Part shown: positions 17,101-24,696 of the stretch, in pieces
How positions within the stretch are numbered: the stretch's first letter is position 1
Layout: every line of letters starts with the position of its first letter
Program-made: the position numbers and the translations under genes
The notes under the pieces: model-generated
Database searches by the model: none
What the model was told of the DNA's origin: nothing
What the model saw: the letters and a program-made list of their open reading frames with translations, nothing else
DNA from: Chryseobacterium oranimense
GTDB lineage: Bacteria > Bacteroidota > Bacteroidia > Flavobacteriales > Weeksellaceae
Length of the DNA: 64,000 bases
Assembly (NCBI RefSeq): GCF_025244725.1
Contig: NZ_CP104203.1
Span: 3,162,001-3,226,000 of the forward strand
Direction of reading: 5' to 3'

Positions 17101-17929
17101 CAATGCTATTATCAAGGCTTATGAAGCTGCTTATGTGAAATTCCAGGAAGATCAGGCAAAATTAGATGCAGAACAGAAAGAAAAAGAAGCAGCAGCTAAA
17201 GAAAGACAAGGCAATTTCTACCGTTACATGGAGCATGATGTCTTAAAGCACAACTGTATTGCCTACTTGCTGCAGAGTTACCTTAACTCAAATACATTAG
17301 GGTATGAATCAACAAATGGGGCTGAGGATAAAACTACGATGGATAACTTCCAGGTATACCTGAGTGAAAATCTGGATAAATATACTGCCCTTGCCAAATT
17401 TATGGAACAGGCGTTTGAATGGGAAATCATGGATTATACATTCTATCCATACTACTGGGCTAACCGTAAGAGCTGGCAGGAATTTTATCTGAGTGAAAGC
17501 TTAGATCCATTATTCAGAAGCTTCTTACAGGCTGGAATGGCAAGAATTATTGTTACCGTAAAGCCTGGCTTTGAAAATGCTGTACAATTCTTCCTGGAAA
17601 CTGGTATTATTTGGAATGGCGGCGAAGTTCCGGTAATCGGAGACCCAATGTACATGAGTATTGTAGACGAAATGAGACAGCCAACCGGAGAACCTCAAGG
17701 TAAATACTGGATCACCAGAGTGCCTACTACGCTTACTATTCTTCAGGAAAGCTCCACAGGATTGCCGGTTAATCCATTACATCCGCTTCCGATTTTCCCT
17801 GAAGATAATCCGGAAAATTGTGAAAATCCGCTGGAACTCGAATTTGAAACAAGTTTCAGGTTGGATGAAGATGCACAGTTATCACATAGTAATGAACCTA
17901 CAACATTGCCGACAACAATTGTTGGATAG
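14144..17929 (+). CDS. Very large coiled-coil protein of unknown function
   Basis: A 1,261-aa product from the ATG at 14144; the upstream in-frame TTG at 14102 lies inside the previous gene. No signal peptide or obvious membrane helix. In order: an alpha/beta N-terminal region (about 1-240), a charged coiled coil (about 255-350), a beta-rich part (to about 620), a Ser/Thr/Lys/Glu-rich helical stretch with many SEETEKISDTSK-like words, and a conserved-looking C-terminal part with YGKRTMFEFMVPEPSRLH, MDYTFYPYYWANRKSW and VTVKPGFENAVQF. I cannot name the family. Size and setting suggest a structural scaffold or carrier. It is followed by a terminator. Confidence 0.7.
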   Translation: MATNNTPKTAFTVGGSLVGEGIINYKETNTMNTPNNASQTLFRFVSLRNPQLTETKDKNLGFIHRPKGATGIFDTAVSGRPVKATKLGEMKRAAGGFSNLGFESEKKIEEGIFGDLLVIGRKLSKKQTLESNDWTYVTDYYKNLINANKELNAEGVQKFSLLWNNFIYLIVTQGDFYIKEAISHVLMALQLGFANNQDLTDPEIIKVNGEKPLEKAMDGKVILPTSLFSEDYSEISSSGSRASESPSAPVLGARTTQRLEAEARNSLAADRAIHRKEALDKLNTELEKLQKKYHKSRYQAYQDAYSRYMTENRERLDIYERKLAEVESKITPETTEEEKIRLYDTLKEYEVPAFEFSYQNEINLEELQAKLSPESFDLFVELFSEFDAEKVSKVSTEEKVQFLPENTLMIGDQTIVLDDSVQTYSDALTALQDHISSTMQTALQSSPLSQQQYVNLGGASVPVMQNTARTPMAYSFLAHSSFRLSGSRGFVNFSFEVEDASWSVANAKIIATTDVAGAVEENYSNLYVVDNKITLPTSLVDKFRDSLTFKIEIIFDNGSMAYGDIGQQYTKGDLSLTGMLILKRAIENPENPGEPEPVMIQKRKNFGIKRLGVADYLKVVQSVHAYVPGEVSNIENVMASELRHKSSVSRDYSEITDTTSKSEETEKISDTSKTSRTDMQTEVAKELEKDQSITAHTRYSYGAGKTVFEVGAEYANNTAQHDSTRQAVMKSQEITERAMERVLTKISEERVQKIIKEYTETNVHEFDNRGKALTTNVPPQHITGVYRWVDKKMKNQIYNYGKRTMFEFMVPEPSRLHRLALTVAKAQVLTAPVDPRTAPERAWTMPDPKSATVEQIQHWAQIYGVDLTELPEMNKTVSDTRSGGGEGVFEYSVPANYVCYAFDGGVHYERSKGWHNAKIWVYHPTNSSTIYYNSSPDGPIGASGFSLENSVKVPYNGNYLNSVSINLNLHCKLSDAFIQKWKTENFNAIIKAYEAAYVKFQEDQAKLDAEQKEKEAAAKERQGNFYRYMEHDVLKHNCIAYLLQSYLNSNTLGYESTNGAEDKTTMDNFQVYLSENLDKYTALAKFMEQAFEWEIMDYTFYPYYWANRKSWQEFYLSESLDPLFRSFLQAGMARIIVTVKPGFENAVQFFLETGIIWNGGEVPVIGDPMYMSIVDEMRQPTGEPQGKYWITRVPTTLTILQESSTGLPVNPLHPLPIFPEDNPENCENPLELEFETSFRLDEDAQLSHSNEPTTLPTTIVG

Positions 17930-17942
17930 AATTACCTTAATG

Positions 17943-17969
17943 GCGGTGTGAAATATCACCGCTTTTTTT
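17943..17969 (+). terminator. Rho-independent terminator
   Basis: GCGGTG (17943-17948) pairs with CACCGC (17957-17962), followed by a run of seven Ts. It ends the module-protein part of the operon. No promoter box is visible before the metzincin gene at 17999, so that pair may depend on readthrough. Confidence 0.75.
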
Positions 17970-17998
17970 ACAATTTTTAATTTCAAAAAACTTTAAAA

Positions 17999-20020
17999 AT
18001 GAAAAATATAGATATTAGGAATCTCGCGAAGATTGGAGTGGCTGATGTAGATGTTTATAAAACAGACAGAAGAAAATATTCAAAATATAAACTTGAAGGA
18101 GATGTTACTTTTTATCGTTCAAAAACAAATATTGATGATAAACTAGGTAATGAAGACTCACAATACTTTGGAAAATTTGGTTATGACAGATATAGTTTAA
18201 CCACCTCTCCACAAAAAAGCTTTATTTACTATTTTGACAAAAATGGCAAATCATTAAAAGATGCAAAAGAAATTTCTATAAACGACTATGTTTGCCCATA
18301 CTTAAGTATTTGGCCCAAGACTGAAATCTCTTTATATGTAAAAGCAAAAGGTACTTCTGGAGGCGAAGAAATGCTAGAGTATGAATGTAAAGAATGGGAT
18401 AAAAATACTCAGACATTTTCAAAAACAACTTCCAAACTAAATATCACAAAAAAGGATCCCGAAGTGACTAATAATACAAGGTATTTCAAAATCAATATTG
18501 AATGTAAAGATGCTTTTGAAAATGATATAAGTATTGTTGCTAAATACAATAACCAAATTGTTGGAAGGTTAATCGTAAAAGCAAATTCAAAATTGTATCG
18601 AACTACTATTCAACCTGTATTAATCAATTTTGGACAAACAGCAAGCACAGAATTAACATCTTTGTCCAAGCATGATGATTTCATTGAGAACAAACTTTTA
18701 CCATATTTCAATAATAAATCTTTTAATCAAGCATATATCCAAGCCTCTCTAGCTCCAACAACAAAAACGGTTACCTTTTCTTTAGATGAATTTATGAGCA
18801 AAAAACTTTTTTTTACCGATGAAGGTAAACTAAGGCTTGATAGAAGTCAAAAACTCGCATATAATAACTTAATAGAATCAAGATTTGCTGCCTATAATTC
18901 TGATGCACAAGAAAAACAGACTATTAATGAAGAACTAATGACTCTTGCTTATGAAATGATTCAAGGATTCAAGGACAAATTTAATTTTGGAAAAACTTCA
19001 GATTTAAAAAAAGCCGCTAAATTCTACGAAGAAAAAAGGGCAACAAACGCATGGAAAAGTGATAAGGTTAACAAAGCCTATCTAAAATATAAAGAACTGA
19101 AAAAGAAATACAAAGGAGATAACTCTATAGATAAGAATAATATTACTTATCTGTTTTATAGTAATAATCTCGAATCTGCAAGAACCAAAGGAGAAAAGGA
19201 TAATGTCCGCGCATTCTCTGCAACTGGTTTTGGTACAGTTCATATTTTCAACCATGCTTTAGAAGCCAATAAAAGAGCGGAAAAAGAAAAAAAACAAGAC
19301 GACAGAACAGAAGCCTTAATTATTCATGAATTAGGACATGCCTTTGGGTTGAACCATACTATGGACGATGTGGCTAAACGCAGTGCCGAAAGAATTCAGG
19401 GAGAAATTGATGCAAAAGAAAAAGAGATCCAAAACTTCTTATCATTAAAGCAAAAAAGTTCTGAATATGAAAAATATATTCGCCTGGATTGGATATATAG
19501 CGGTCTGTACGATATCCTTTCGAAAAAAAAGGAAGAACTTTCAGTTGAGAGCTTTGAAAGCAGCTTTTTAGTGTATTTTATCAAAGACATAGAAGATAAG
19601 TGCTGGTATTACGAACATATGAAAGTTAAAAATATTTTTAATAGTGTTATTTTGCATATGGAAGAAAACATTGATGCTAAAGTTGTTGTATTGCATGATC
19701 AAACTGAGACCGAGCAAGAAAAACAAGAAAGAATAGAAAGAGAAACTCTTCTTACGTTTAATTCAATAATTCAAACGCGTAGGAACGAGATTACAGCCTT
19801 ACAAACAAACAAATCCCGCCAAGAAAAACAAATCGGAATTGTTCTTCCCCAAACTGAAACCTTAGAAAACTTCCTAGACTATTCCCAATATGGAGATGCA
19901 GATGGAAATGAAGCAGCACCAAGAAACAATAAGTTTGAGTATAAATCTTTTTATCAATGGCAATGGAAAAAAATGATTGATACTGGAGTTAAAAATAATT
20001 ATCTTCGTTTAATAGAATAA
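17999..20020 (+). CDS. Metzincin-type zinc metalloprotease
   Basis: A 673-aa protein with the full metzincin zinc motif HELGHAFGLNH: H443, E444, H447 and H453 are the ligands and catalytic base. The N-terminal 230 residues look beta-rich (NQIVGRLIVKANSKLYR) and may be a carrier domain; the last 200 residues are helical and charged. There is no signal peptide. Base composition is visibly more AT-rich than the operon before it, a possible sign of cargo exchange. It sits 5 bp before an exported WG-repeat gene, so a toxin with its protective partner is a reasonable hypothesis. Confidence 0.8.
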   Translation: MKNIDIRNLAKIGVADVDVYKTDRRKYSKYKLEGDVTFYRSKTNIDDKLGNEDSQYFGKFGYDRYSLTTSPQKSFIYYFDKNGKSLKDAKEISINDYVCPYLSIWPKTEISLYVKAKGTSGGEEMLEYECKEWDKNTQTFSKTTSKLNITKKDPEVTNNTRYFKINIECKDAFENDISIVAKYNNQIVGRLIVKANSKLYRTTIQPVLINFGQTASTELTSLSKHDDFIENKLLPYFNNKSFNQAYIQASLAPTTKTVTFSLDEFMSKKLFFTDEGKLRLDRSQKLAYNNLIESRFAAYNSDAQEKQTINEELMTLAYEMIQGFKDKFNFGKTSDLKKAAKFYEEKRATNAWKSDKVNKAYLKYKELKKKYKGDNSIDKNNITYLFYSNNLESARTKGEKDNVRAFSATGFGTVHIFNHALEANKRAEKEKKQDDRTEALIIHELGHAFGLNHTMDDVAKRSAERIQGEIDAKEKEIQNFLSLKQKSSEYEKYIRLDWIYSGLYDILSKKKEELSVESFESSFLVYFIKDIEDKCWYYEHMKVKNIFNSVILHMEENIDAKVVVLHDQTETEQEKQERIERETLLTFNSIIQTRRNEITALQTNKSRQEKQIGIVLPQTETLENFLDYSQYGDADGNEAAPRNNKFEYKSFYQWQWKKMIDTGVKNNYLRLIE

Positions 20021-20025
20021 TAATT

Positions 20026-20931
20026 ATGAAAAATAAATTGATAATCACTCTATTTGCTAGTATATTGACCGCTATGGGCTTAAAAGCTCAAAATCTTCCA
20101 GAAAAATTTGAAGAAAATAGTAAATATGGTCTTCGGATAAACGGTAAAAATGTAGTTCCTGCTATTTATGATGATGTCTCCACAGATTTTTTAGTAATAG
20201 CTAAAAAGGGTAATGGATTTGATTTGTATAATAACAAGTTAATACTTTTAGATCAAAATATTAAAGCATATGAATATTTTATCCCAATGGATATATTTCA
20301 AATAATTACTAAAAAAAATGAAATAAAAACGTTCAATAACAAAGGGCAGCAAATTGACACTTCTAAATTGAAGATTGAATCCCAAAAAGATCTATTTATT
20401 AAGAATGACAGAGCTTTGGAAAATTACACAATAACTAATAATGGTGTAAAATATGAACGGAAAGAATACTTTGGAAAAGAAAACTATCCTCGAGAGTTTA
20501 ATTATAAGATCATTAAAAATGGAAAAGATGCCAGATTTGTCAACAACAAAAAAAGCTTAGAGATTTCATCATTTTATAATCCCAACATTACAGATTATTT
20601 TGAAAAAACATCGTCTCCCGATTATACTGAAGAAACGCTCTACACCCCTCTAAAACATACTTATATTATACTTAAAATAAATGAAAAGTATGGCGTTTGG
20701 GACTTTAAAGAACAAAAAGAAATTATTACATTTCAATACAAAAGGATTATTCCTTATCAAAATTATTTATCCCTGGAAAAAGATGAATTATCAACCTTCT
20801 ATCCTAATATAGGCATTGAACCGAAATATAAAAAACTAGAACCCTATACCGGAGCTTTCGCCAGATTTGAAACACCAGACGGTAAAAAAGGTTGGGTAGA
20901 CAGAAGAGGAAAAGAATATTTTGATCAATAA
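20026..20931 (+). CDS. Exported WG-repeat protein
   Basis: A 301-aa protein with a Sec signal peptide (MKNKLIITLFASILTAMG, cleaved near LKAQ). It has WG-type beta repeats: KYGLRINGKNVVPAIYDDV early, EKYGVWDFKEQKEIITFQY and KKGWVDRRGKEYF late. WG-repeat proteins are usually periplasmic or outer-membrane and function as binding scaffolds. It is coupled to the metzincin gene (5-bp gap) and equally AT-rich. If the protease is delivered to rivals, this exported partner would be in the right place to be its immunity protein; this is inference only. Confidence 0.75.
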   Translation: MKNKLIITLFASILTAMGLKAQNLPEKFEENSKYGLRINGKNVVPAIYDDVSTDFLVIAKKGNGFDLYNNKLILLDQNIKAYEYFIPMDIFQIITKKNEIKTFNNKGQQIDTSKLKIESQKDLFIKNDRALENYTITNNGVKYERKEYFGKENYPREFNYKIIKNGKDARFVNNKKSLEISSFYNPNITDYFEKTSSPDYTEETLYTPLKHTYIILKINEKYGVWDFKEQKEIITFQYKRIIPYQNYLSLEKDELSTFYPNIGIEPKYKKLEPYTGAFARFETPDGKKGWVDRRGKEYFDQ

Positions 20932-20939
20932 TCCGTAAG

Positions 20940-20967
20940 CCACAGAAATACTGTGGTTTATTTTTTT
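20940..20967 (+). terminator. Rho-independent terminator
   Basis: CCACAG (20940-20945) pairs with CTGTGG (20951-20956), followed by TTTATTTTTTT. It ends the protease/WG-repeat unit just before operator-promoter F. Confidence 0.7.
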
Positions 20968-20996
20968 CTCAAAACTTCCCACAAAAAAATAAAACA

Positions 20997-21030
20997 CGAC
21001 ACGTTTTGTCGCATTAAGCCTATATATTTG
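20997..21030 (+). promoter_or_regulatory. Operator-promoter copy F (WYL regulator)
   Basis: Operator CGACACGTTTTGTCG (20997-21011) with perfect CGACA/TGTCG arms, an 11-bp spacer, then box TATATTTG (21023-21030). Its position before the only regulator gene of the locus points to autoregulation. Confidence 0.7.
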
Positions 21031-21047
21031 TCTCATAAAATTTTACC

Positions 21048-21089
21048 ATGAGACGCAGTAAAAAGCTGCATAAAAATACAGACGAATGA
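21048..21089 (+). CDS. 13-codon upstream ORF coupled to the regulator
   Basis: The ORF MRRSKKLHKNTDE starts 18 nt after the promoter box and its TGA overlaps the ATG of the WYL gene in ATGA. The arrangement is typical of translational coupling, in which the regulator is made by ribosomes terminating on the leader peptide. The peptide is strongly basic. It could be a coincidental start, since no database check was made. Confidence 0.35.
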   Translation: MRRSKKLHKNTDE

Positions 21090-22006
21090 AAAAAGATTTT
21101 TATTTGACAAGGTATGCGTTAATTATTAAAAGATTAGAAAGTTCTCCGGCTACCTATTCCCAGCTGGAGGACTATCTTTTAAACTCTTTTGAATTCCAGG
21201 ATGCCGGGATCAAGAGCTATTCTATCCGTACCTTGCAGAGAGATATCCGTGAAATTTCCGATCTTTTTAACCTCTCCATTCATAACAAGAAAAAGGGAGA
21301 CAACCGGTATTATATTGAAAGCCGCCCGATCATGGAAGTGGATGAATATAACCAGAAACTACTTGAATCCTTTCAGGTAAGCAATGCCCTGAATCTTCAT
21401 CCGGACTTTTCAGATTTTATCTTTTTTGAAAGCAGAAAACCTACCGGTATAGAGCATTTTTATGATCTTTTCTTTGCCATCCGCAACAAGAGAGTCGTAA
21501 GTTTTGAGCACTACAATTACAAAAATAAAGTGATGACCTCACGAAAAGTACATCCCCTGGCTTTGAAAGAATCGAAGGACAGATGGTATCTTATCGCCAT
21601 AGATACCAAGGATAAGACCTTAAAATCATTTGGCTTAGACAGGGTCAATTATCTGGATGTAAGTGACAGCAAATTCCGTGAAAAGTATAATTACAATTTC
21701 AGGGAACATTTCAAAAATGCATTCGGGGTGATGAATCTTGCAGAGCAAAACCCTCAGAAGATCATTATGAAATGCAGCAGGCATCAGGGAGAGTACATCA
21801 GAAGCTTTCCATTGCACCAGTCTCAGAAAGAAACCAAAGAAACACCGGAAGAGATCTATTTTGAGTTCTTCCTCCATCCTACTTACGATTTTATGCAGGA
21901 AATTTTATCTTACGGAAAAGAAGTGACCGTTTTAGAACCGAAACGTTTAGTTGATGATATCCGCACCCATCTTCAGGAATCCCTGAACCGCTATTTAGAA
22001 AGCTGA
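21086..22006 (+). CDS. WYL-domain transcriptional regulator
   Basis: A 306-aa DNA-binding regulator. The N-terminal winged helix (about 1-75) contains SIRTLQRDIREISDLFNL. The WYL domain carries its name motif in DRWYLIAID (W167, Y168, L169) after the conserved HPLALKES, and a C-terminal WCX-like part ends the protein. WYL domains sense nucleic acid or nucleotide ligands and often control defence, DNA-damage or phage-related loci. It is the only regulator in the accessory locus and lies directly behind operator copy F, so it is the best candidate to bind all six copies. Activator or repressor cannot be decided from sequence. Confidence 0.9.
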   Translation: MKKDFYLTRYALIIKRLESSPATYSQLEDYLLNSFEFQDAGIKSYSIRTLQRDIREISDLFNLSIHNKKKGDNRYYIESRPIMEVDEYNQKLLESFQVSNALNLHPDFSDFIFFESRKPTGIEHFYDLFFAIRNKRVVSFEHYNYKNKVMTSRKVHPLALKESKDRWYLIAIDTKDKTLKSFGLDRVNYLDVSDSKFREKYNYNFREHFKNAFGVMNLAEQNPQKIIMKCSRHQGEYIRSFPLHQSQKETKETPEEIYFEFFLHPTYDFMQEILSYGKEVTVLEPKRLVDDIRTHLQESLNRYLES

Positions 22007-22062
22007 TCTCAAAGAATAAAAAGCTCACAATTTTTGATTACATTTACATAAATATAACTCTT

Positions 22063-22689
22063 TTGAAAGCTTTATTTCTTTATCTATTCTGTTTTACTTT
22101 TACTTTCTGTTTTTCGCAGCAGAAGGAGGAGTTCCGGCAGGTTAAAAACTACTATAATCAGCATAGAAGCATGCTGAACACAGAGTTTAAAAAGAAATTT
22201 GATGCTGAACCGGATTCTTTTAAAAAAGCCAATATAAAACTTGATTTTATGCTCTTCATGAGGAAGATGGACAGCATTGAAAATGTAGCCATGATAGGTA
22301 CCTTGTTAAAAGTGAGAAACCTTGAAGATCTACAGTCTTTAAAGAACAGCAAAGGCAAATCAGAAAACAACACTGAGAAGCAGGCCGTTTTTGAAAAATC
22401 TGCAGATTATCCCGGTGGATTCAATACATTAAGACAGGAAGTTGCCGATCTTTTTTATACCGGAGGCGTTAATACCGAAACAAAAACGGTAAAAACCAAT
22501 GTCGTTTTCATTGTTGAAAAAGACGGAAGCATCAGTAATGTACACGCACAGGGAGACAACTTCACATTTAACAGGCAGGCAGAAATCGCACTGTACTCAG
22601 TTTCAGAAAAATTTTCTCCAGCCGTTGTTAAAGGATATCCGGTAAGATATTACCTGAGACTTCCTTTAACTTTAACTATCGAAGACTAA
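22063..22689 (+). CDS. TonB C-terminal-like exported protein
   Basis: A 208-aa protein translated from TTG at 22063. That start gives a clean signal peptide (about LKALFLYLFCFTFTFCFS), while the next Met is 37 residues in and would remove it. The last 60 residues resemble a TonB C-terminal domain (VVFIVEKDGSISNVHAQG then RYYLRLPLTLTI). It lacks the proline-rich span and inner-membrane anchor of true TonB, so it is probably a periplasmic TonB-fold protein of unknown partner. Its stop lies 1 bp before the tadA ATG, so the two are cotranscribed. Confidence 0.7.
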   Translation: MKALFLYLFCFTFTFCFSQQKEEFRQVKNYYNQHRSMLNTEFKKKFDAEPDSFKKANIKLDFMLFMRKMDSIENVAMIGTLLKVRNLEDLQSLKNSKGKSENNTEKQAVFEKSADYPGGFNTLRQEVADLFYTGGVNTETKTVKTNVVFIVEKDGSISNVHAQGDNFTFNRQAEIALYSVSEKFSPAVVKGYPVRYYLRLPLTLTIED

Positions 22690-22690
22690 A

Positions 22691-23122
22691 ATGTTTACAG
22701 ACGAATATTATATGAAAATGGCACTCCAGGAAGCAGAAGCCGCCCTGGAAAAAGATGAGGTTCCAATAGGATGTGTGGTGGTTTCCAATAACCGCATTAT
22801 TGCCAGAACACACAATCTAACAGAAACACTGAATGATGTGACTGCCCATGCAGAAATGCAGGCCATTACTTCTGCAGCCAATTTTCTTGGGGGAAAATAC
22901 CTCATCAATTGTACCCTTTATGTAACCATGGAGCCTTGTGTAATGTGCTCAGGAGCCCTTTCCTGGTCACAAATCTCCAAAGTAGTGATTGGAGCCAGAG
23001 ATGAGCAGAGAGGCTTTATTAACAAACATCTTTCTTTACACCCCAAAACCGAATTGGTAACAGGAGTGATGGAAAATGAGTGTTCGTCCATCGTGAAAGA
23101 TTTTTTTAAAAGCAAAAGGTAA
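22691..23122 (+). CDS. tadA: tRNA-specific adenosine deaminase
   Basis: Deaminates A34 to inosine in tRNA-Arg(ACG), an essential wobble modification. The 143-aa length is typical. The zinc site is seen as HAEMQAI (His ligand and catalytic Glu) and EPCVMCSGA (two Cys ligands). The N-terminus MKMALQEAEAALEKDEVPIG is the family start. It follows the TonB-like gene by a single base and is convergent with the GNAT gene, 5 bp away. Confidence 0.95.
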   Translation: MFTDEYYMKMALQEAEAALEKDEVPIGCVVVSNNRIIARTHNLTETLNDVTAHAEMQAITSAANFLGGKYLINCTLYVTMEPCVMCSGALSWSQISKVVIGARDEQRGFINKHLSLHPKTELVTGVMENECSSIVKDFFKSKR

Positions 23123-23127
23123 TTAAA

Positions 23128-23670
23128 TCATCCCTTATTTTTTAAAACAGAATACATCAAAACATCAAAATATTCTCCCTCTTTTTTAAGATGCTGTTTG
23201 AGTAGCGCTTCCTTTTCCATTCCGATTTTTTCCATAATTCTTCCAGATGCGGGATTGTGTAAAAAATAGGTTGCATAGATTTTATTGAGCTGAAATTCTT
23301 TAAAGCCAAAATCAATGAGAGCGGACGCAGCTTCGGTAATGTATCCTTTATTCCAGAAAGGTTTTCCCATCCAATAACCCAGTTCAGCTTTGTCATCTTC
23401 CCTGTCGTGAAGGCCTATAGCTCCTAAAATTCTGCCTTCCTTATCACGGACTGCAAAGGTATATCCGATATTATCCTCAAAAGACTTCCTGGACATTTTA
23501 AACCAGAATTCAGCATGATCCCGGGTATAAGGATAAGGAATATTGGAAGTAAGATCAGAGAAGATTTTATTCTGCAGATATTCGGTTACAAAAGGAATAT
23601 CTTCCTCTTTCAGTTGCGAAAGAATCAGTCTTTCTGTTTCTATTACCGGAAATTCTTTCAATGCTCTCAT
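23128..23670 (-). CDS. GNAT-family N-acetyltransferase (RimJ/RimL-like)
   Basis: A 180-aa acetyltransferase of the RimJ/RimL group. It shows ETERLILSQLKEEDIPFV at the start, the AELGYWMGKPFWNKGYITEA acetyl-CoA region and LNKIYATYFLHNPASGRIME at the end, all standard for the group. The substrate is unknown: ribosomal-protein N-termini or a small amine are usual. It starts 10 bp after the coaX stop on the same strand, so it is probably the second gene of a coaX operon. Confidence 0.88.
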   Translation of the reverse strand: MRALKEFPVIETERLILSQLKEEDIPFVTEYLQNKIFSDLTSNIPYPYTRDHAEFWFKMSRKSFEDNIGYTFAVRDKEGRILGAIGLHDREDDKAELGYWMGKPFWNKGYITEAASALIDFGFKEFQLNKIYATYFLHNPASGRIMEKIGMEKEALLKQHLKKEGEYFDVLMYSVLKNKG

Positions 23671-23679
23671 TATAAATCT

Positions 23680-24438
23680 TTATAAATCTTTCCCTAAGAA
23701 ATATAATCCTTTAAGGGTATGCAGCCTGTCCATCACATGAATTTTTTCCGTCAGAGGCTTGTAAACATGCGAAACACCACCTGTTGCCACTACAAAGCAT
23801 TCATCATTCACCTCATCATTGATGCGGTCTATAAAACCTTCTACCATTCCCAGGAAGCCATATACCATACCGCTCTGCATGCAGGTTACTGTATCCAGGC
23901 CTAGTACGGATTTAGGCTTTTTCAGTTCAATATCAGGAAGCTGCGCAGTCTGGCTGATCAGTGAATTTAAAGAGGTTACAATTCCCGGAGCGATAATTAC
24001 TCCTAATGTTTCTCCCGATTCCGTGACACAGCTTGCTGTAAGGGCTGTTCCAAAATCAATGACGATCTTTTTCCGGTTCGGGTAAAGGTTGTGTGCAGCA
24101 ACAAGGTTGGCATAAATATCCGTCCCCATCTGTTTGGATTTTGCCTGAACCCCTGAAGGGGTAGATCTGTCTACAATTACTGGCTGGATGCCGTGGATTT
24201 TCTTGATTGCTGAGCTGATAACCTTGGTAAGCTGTGGCACTACGGATCCCACAATGACCTTACTTACATCTTCAGGCTCTACTTTATAGGTCTGGTAAAG
24301 CATGAGAATCTGTACATACAGCTCATCTACCGTTCTGTATGGCTTTGTATTGATTACCCATGAAATATCACAGTTGTCCCCGTTAAAAAGTCCGAACCTG
24401 ATATTGCTGTTCCCTACGTTGATTACGATTGAATTCAT
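23680..24438 (-). CDS. coaX: Type III pantothenate kinase
   Basis: Catalyses ATP-dependent phosphorylation of pantothenate, the first step of coenzyme A synthesis. The 252-aa sequence shows the ASKHA-fold motifs of type III enzymes: VINVGNSNIRFGLF (phosphate 1), IDFGTALTAS (phosphate 2 region) and APGIVTSLNSLISQTAQLP. ATGGVSHVY closes the nucleotide site. Usual length for the family. It is followed 10 bp later by the GNAT gene. Confidence 0.95.
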   Translation of the reverse strand: MNSIVINVGNSNIRFGLFNGDNCDISWVINTKPYRTVDELYVQILMLYQTYKVEPEDVSKVIVGSVVPQLTKVISSAIKKIHGIQPVIVDRSTPSGVQAKSKQMGTDIYANLVAAHNLYPNRKKIVIDFGTALTASCVTESGETLGVIIAPGIVTSLNSLISQTAQLPDIELKKPKSVLGLDTVTCMQSGMVYGFLGMVEGFIDRINDEVNDECFVVATGGVSHVYKPLTEKIHVMDRLHTLKGLYFLGKDL

Positions 24439-24696
24439 TTATTTTTTAAGCTAATCTGGGTTAAAAAACAGTTGTAAAAATAACGCTTTATCCTCAAAAA
24501 ATAAACAATATCTGTCTTATTTAGAATAATTGATGATTCTATATTTACTAGTATCAGAATTATGTACATTAAAGCATTGATTATATGCATTTATCATTAA
24601 ACTAATGAATTTCTGCGCTGAAAACTTAAATCCGGTATTTAGAAAATTGGAAACATTTAATTATCTTTAAATCTGAAAATATTTTTATCCTGTTCC

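Noticed and set aside
7409..22006. Complete prophage or contractile injection system
   Set aside because: No terminase, capsid, portal, sheath, tube, baseplate, integrase or att repeat was found; only tail-fibre-like and lysis-like genes are present.
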